Source: Gemmatimonadota bacterium (GTDB lineage Bacteria > ARS69). From it: 7,987 nucleotides of DNA. The position numbers were made by a program, and so were the translations under genes. The notes under the pieces were generated by a model. The model did no database searches. It saw only the letters and a program-made list of their open reading frames with translations, and was not told where the DNA came from. The stretch is taken from assembly GCA_021604925.1 (NCBI GenBank), contig BQJX01000105.1:1-7987 (forward strand), in the 5' to 3' direction. Below, piece after piece: positions 6,110 to 7,987 of the stretch; the stretch's first letter is position 1; each line of letters begins with the position of its first letter.

Positions 6110-7414
6110 GTGAAGAAGATCGTGATCGGCGTTGTCCTGGTCGTGGTCGTGGCGGCGGTCGTGGTCCTGAACATCCGCAACGCCCGGGGAAAGGCGATCC
6201 AGGTGACGGTGGCCACCGCCGAGAAGCGCGATCTGGTCGCCAAGGTGTCCGGCTCCGGCCGCGTGGAGGCGCGTCGGTCGGTGAGCGTGACCTCCAGCGT
6301 GGTCGGCAAGGTCCTGGAGTTGGCGGTCGCCGAAGGGGATCGCGTTGAGAAGGGGGAGCTGATCCTCCGGATCGATCCCGGACAGCGCGAAGCGCTCCTG
6401 GAACAGGCCAAGGCGGGACTGGCCCGCGCGCAGGCCGGGGAGCGGCTGGCGAACGCGGAACGTGACAAGGCGCGCTTCGAGCTGGACCGGGCGCAGGAAC
6501 TCCGCGCCAACGACCTCGCCTCGGATCAGGACCTGCAGGCGGCCCGGACCGCGTTCGACGTGGCGGAGGCCCGCGTGTCCAGCGCGCAGGAAGACGTCCA
6601 CACGGCCCGCGCGCAGCTGGATCACGCCCGGTACGAGCTGGACCGCACCACGATCCGCGCGGAGATGACCGGGGTGATCGTGCGTCTCTCCGTAGAGGAG
6701 GGCGAGAACGTACTCGCGGGAGACCTGTACAACTCCGGCTCCGCGATCGTGGTGATTGCGGACCTGTCCGAGATGGAAGCGTGGGTGCTGGTCGACGAGA
6801 CGGAAGTGGTGCGCACGCGTCGCGGGCAAACGGCAGAAGTGACGGTGGACGCCTTCCCGGACACCACCCTGGCCGGCACCGTGGTCGAGGTGGCCAACAG
6901 CGCCTACAACTCCGGGCGACTGGACTCCCAGGAGGCCAAGGACTTCCGGGTTCGCGTGCGGCTGACCGGAGTCCCGGCCGACGTTCGCCCCGGCCTCTCT
7001 GCCCGAGCCGAGATCATCACCGAGACGCGCGAGCAGGTGGTGTCGGTGCCGATCGAAGCGCTCACCATCCGGGATCCGGAGGCCGAAGCCTCCGAGCAGC
7101 GCCGTCGCCGTCCGCGCCGTTCCTCGAACCCGGACGACGGAGGGAGCGGTTCCAAGGAGGAAGAGGGCGTGTTTCTTCTGGAAGATGGCGTGGTGCGCTT
7201 CGTGGTGGTGCAGACCGGCATTGCGGGCGAGCGCCACTTCGAAGTGCTGAGCGGGGTGGAGGAAGGCGCACAGGTGGTGCGCGGCCCGTTCAACACGCTG
7301 CGGGATCTGCACACCGGAGACAAGGTCAAGATCCGCTCCGAGTCGCGTGACCGGAATGGGAGCGGCCGCCGCGGCGCCGCCGAACCGGCCGCCGAAGACT
7401 CCGGAGACGAGTAG
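6110..7414 (+). CDS. MacA-like periplasmic adaptor subunit (HlyD/RND-type membrane fusion protein)
   Basis: This encodes 434 residues from GTG 6110, with AGGAGG (6099-6104) five bases upstream. Residues 2-3 are lysines and 4-20 form one hydrophobic anchor (IVIGVVLVVVVAAVVVL) with no lipobox cysteine, so it is a membrane-anchored periplasmic protein. The order is adaptor-like: first lipoyl half about 40-88 (SVVGKVLELAVAEGDRVEKG), an alanine- and charge-rich helical hairpin about 90-178, second lipoyl half about 180-219 (TTIRAEMTGVIVRLSVEEGE), a beta-barrel about 221-303, and a membrane-proximal domain about 305-407. It should link an inner-membrane transporter to an outer-membrane channel. The membrane-proximal domain carries a low-complexity insertion (about 322-352: Arg-rich, then Gly/Ser/Asp/Glu), and the C-terminal 25 residues are polar. 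A MacB-type permease begins two bases after its stop, and kptA ends 40 bases before it with no terminator visible. Confidence 0.9.
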   Translation: MKKIVIGVVLVVVVAAVVVLNIRNARGKAIQVTVATAEKRDLVAKVSGSGRVEARRSVSVTSSVVGKVLELAVAEGDRVEKGELILRIDPGQREALLEQAKAGLARAQAGERLANAERDKARFELDRAQELRANDLASDQDLQAARTAFDVAEARVSSAQEDVHTARAQLDHARYELDRTTIRAEMTGVIVRLSVEEGENVLAGDLYNSGSAIVVIADLSEMEAWVLVDETEVVRTRRGQTAEVTVDAFPDTTLAGTVVEVANSAYNSGRLDSQEAKDFRVRVRLTGVPADVRPGLSARAEIITETREQVVSVPIEALTIRDPEAEASEQRRRRPRRSSNPDDGGSGSKEEEGVFLLEDGVVRFVVVQTGIAGERHFEVLSGVEEGAQVVRGPFNTLRDLHTGDKVKIRSESRDRNGSGRRGAAEPAAEDSGDE

Positions 7415-7416
7415 CC

Positions 7417-7987
7417 GTGCATCTGGGCGAAGGAATCCGCGTGGCGCTGGGTTCCCTGGTAGCCTACAAGATGCGGACCGCGCTCACGGTGCTCGGCAAC
7501 ATCGTGGCGGTCACGTCCGTGATCGCGGTGGTGTCCCTGATCGATGGCATGGATCGCTATGTGCGTCAGGAGATCGCCGAGGAAGGGTCCAACGTACTCA
7601 CGGTGCGTCGCGTGGATCCCTTCCTGATCGTCACGAATGTGGATGCGTTCATGGAGTCGCTCCACAACCCCCCGATCACGCTGGACGACTACCGCAGCCT
7701 CCGCGAGGCCGCGCTGCCCGGGATCGCCCGGCTCGCCGCGTTCGACGACGGCCAGGGCCGCCTGGATGTGGCCGGCCAGTCGGCCACGAGCGTTCGCGTG
7801 GAAGGCTGGACCGAGGACTACCCGCTGTTCGCGGATCGCGAGTTGAAGGGCGGGCGGCACTTCAATGCGTTCGAGCAGCGCAACAGCCGGGCGGTGGCGG
7901 TCATCGGGTCGGAGGTGGGCGAGAAGTTCTTCGGCGGTGCGGATCCGGTCGGCAAGACGATCCGGGTGGAAGGGCGGCACGTGGAAG
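7417..7987 (+). CDS. MacB/FtsX-type ABC transporter permease, N-terminal part (3' end outside window)
   Basis: The frame is open to the window edge and gives 190 residues. The start chosen is GTG 7417, with GGAG at 7403-7406 inside the end of the upstream gene; only two bases separate the stop and the start, so the two are translationally linked. The N-terminus LGEGIRVALGSLVAYKMRT, then a hydrophobic helix (about 22-42, LTVLGNIVAVTSVIAVVSLI) followed by DGMDRYVRQEI, is the classic first transmembrane helix of MacB/FtsX permeases. Residues about 45-190 are the start of the periplasmic domain, ending with VAVIGSEVGEKFFGGADPVGKTIRVEG, a strong family signature. There is no ATPase domain ahead of the permease as in E. 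coli MacB, so the ATPase should be a separate gene, probably beyond the window. With the adaptor it would form a tripartite exporter of unknown substrate. Confidence 0.92.
   Translation, partial: MHLGEGIRVALGSLVAYKMRTALTVLGNIVAVTSVIAVVSLIDGMDRYVRQEIAEEGSNVLTVRRVDPFLIVTNVDAFMESLHNPPITLDDYRSLREAALPGIARLAAFDDGQGRLDVAGQSATSVRVEGWTEDYPLFADRELKGGRHFNAFEQRNSRAVAVIGSEVGEKFFGGADPVGKTIRVEGRHVE

Noticed and set aside
4975..6510. Long minus-strand frame over the divergent intergenic region and kptA
   Set aside because: Serine/arginine/threonine-rich shadow of the kptA and adaptor genes in another frame, with no family motif and no ribosome binding site near a plausible start.
5807..7312. Long minus-strand frame opposite the kptA end and adaptor gene
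   Set aside because: No recognisable domain, His/Arg/Gly-rich shadow composition, and it overlaps two clear plus-strand genes with ribosome binding sites.

Overview
The window is ordinary bacterial chromosome from a high-G+C organism. G+C is clearly above 60% by eye, third codon positions are mostly G or C, and GTG starts are common. Strong GGAGG-type ribosome binding sites precede most genes, and both tRNA genes carry an encoded CCA end. Housekeeping gene content and the absence of mobile-element genes argue against an accessory island. The phylum cannot be fixed from the sequence. The gene order gpsA / small MerR / tRNA-Pro / surE / pcm / tRNA-Pro / apt would fit a deep-branching, mostly uncultured Gram-negative lineage (for example FCB-group relatives), but that is inference. 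An adaptor plus a MacB/FtsX permease suggests a double-membrane cell.

Region 1 (1-1213): the 3' part of gpsA (glycerol-3-phosphate dehydrogenase, phospholipid precursor), then a 116-residue MerR-type regulator, then tRNA-Pro(GGG) with its own probable sigma70-type promoter and two hairpins after it. Region 2 (1238-2675): surE and pcm, the classical pair of nucleotide phosphatase and protein-isoaspartate repair methyltransferase. Region 3 (2676-3097): a 304-base gap holding a weak hairpin, a good promoter and a hydrophobic open frame that runs into the next gene. It is followed by tRNA-Pro(CGG) and a clear intrinsic terminator. Region 4 (3268-5099): apt (purine salvage) convergent with a minus-strand M24-family metallopeptidase. 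Region 5 (5100-7987): a divergent intergenic region, then kptA (RNA 2'-phosphotransferase), a MacA-like periplasmic adaptor, and the start of a MacB/FtsX-type permease cut by the window edge.

Functional threads are nucleotide and phospholipid housekeeping (gpsA, surE, apt), protein and RNA end maintenance or turnover (pcm, M24 peptidase, kptA), two proline tRNAs covering CCC/CCU and CCG codons, and an ABC-type export or efflux module at the right end. I found no convincing new multi-gene system. The items most worth a second look are the hydrophobic reading frame that runs into tRNA-Pro(CGG), the two related proline tRNAs bracketing surE-pcm, and the tail on KptA.
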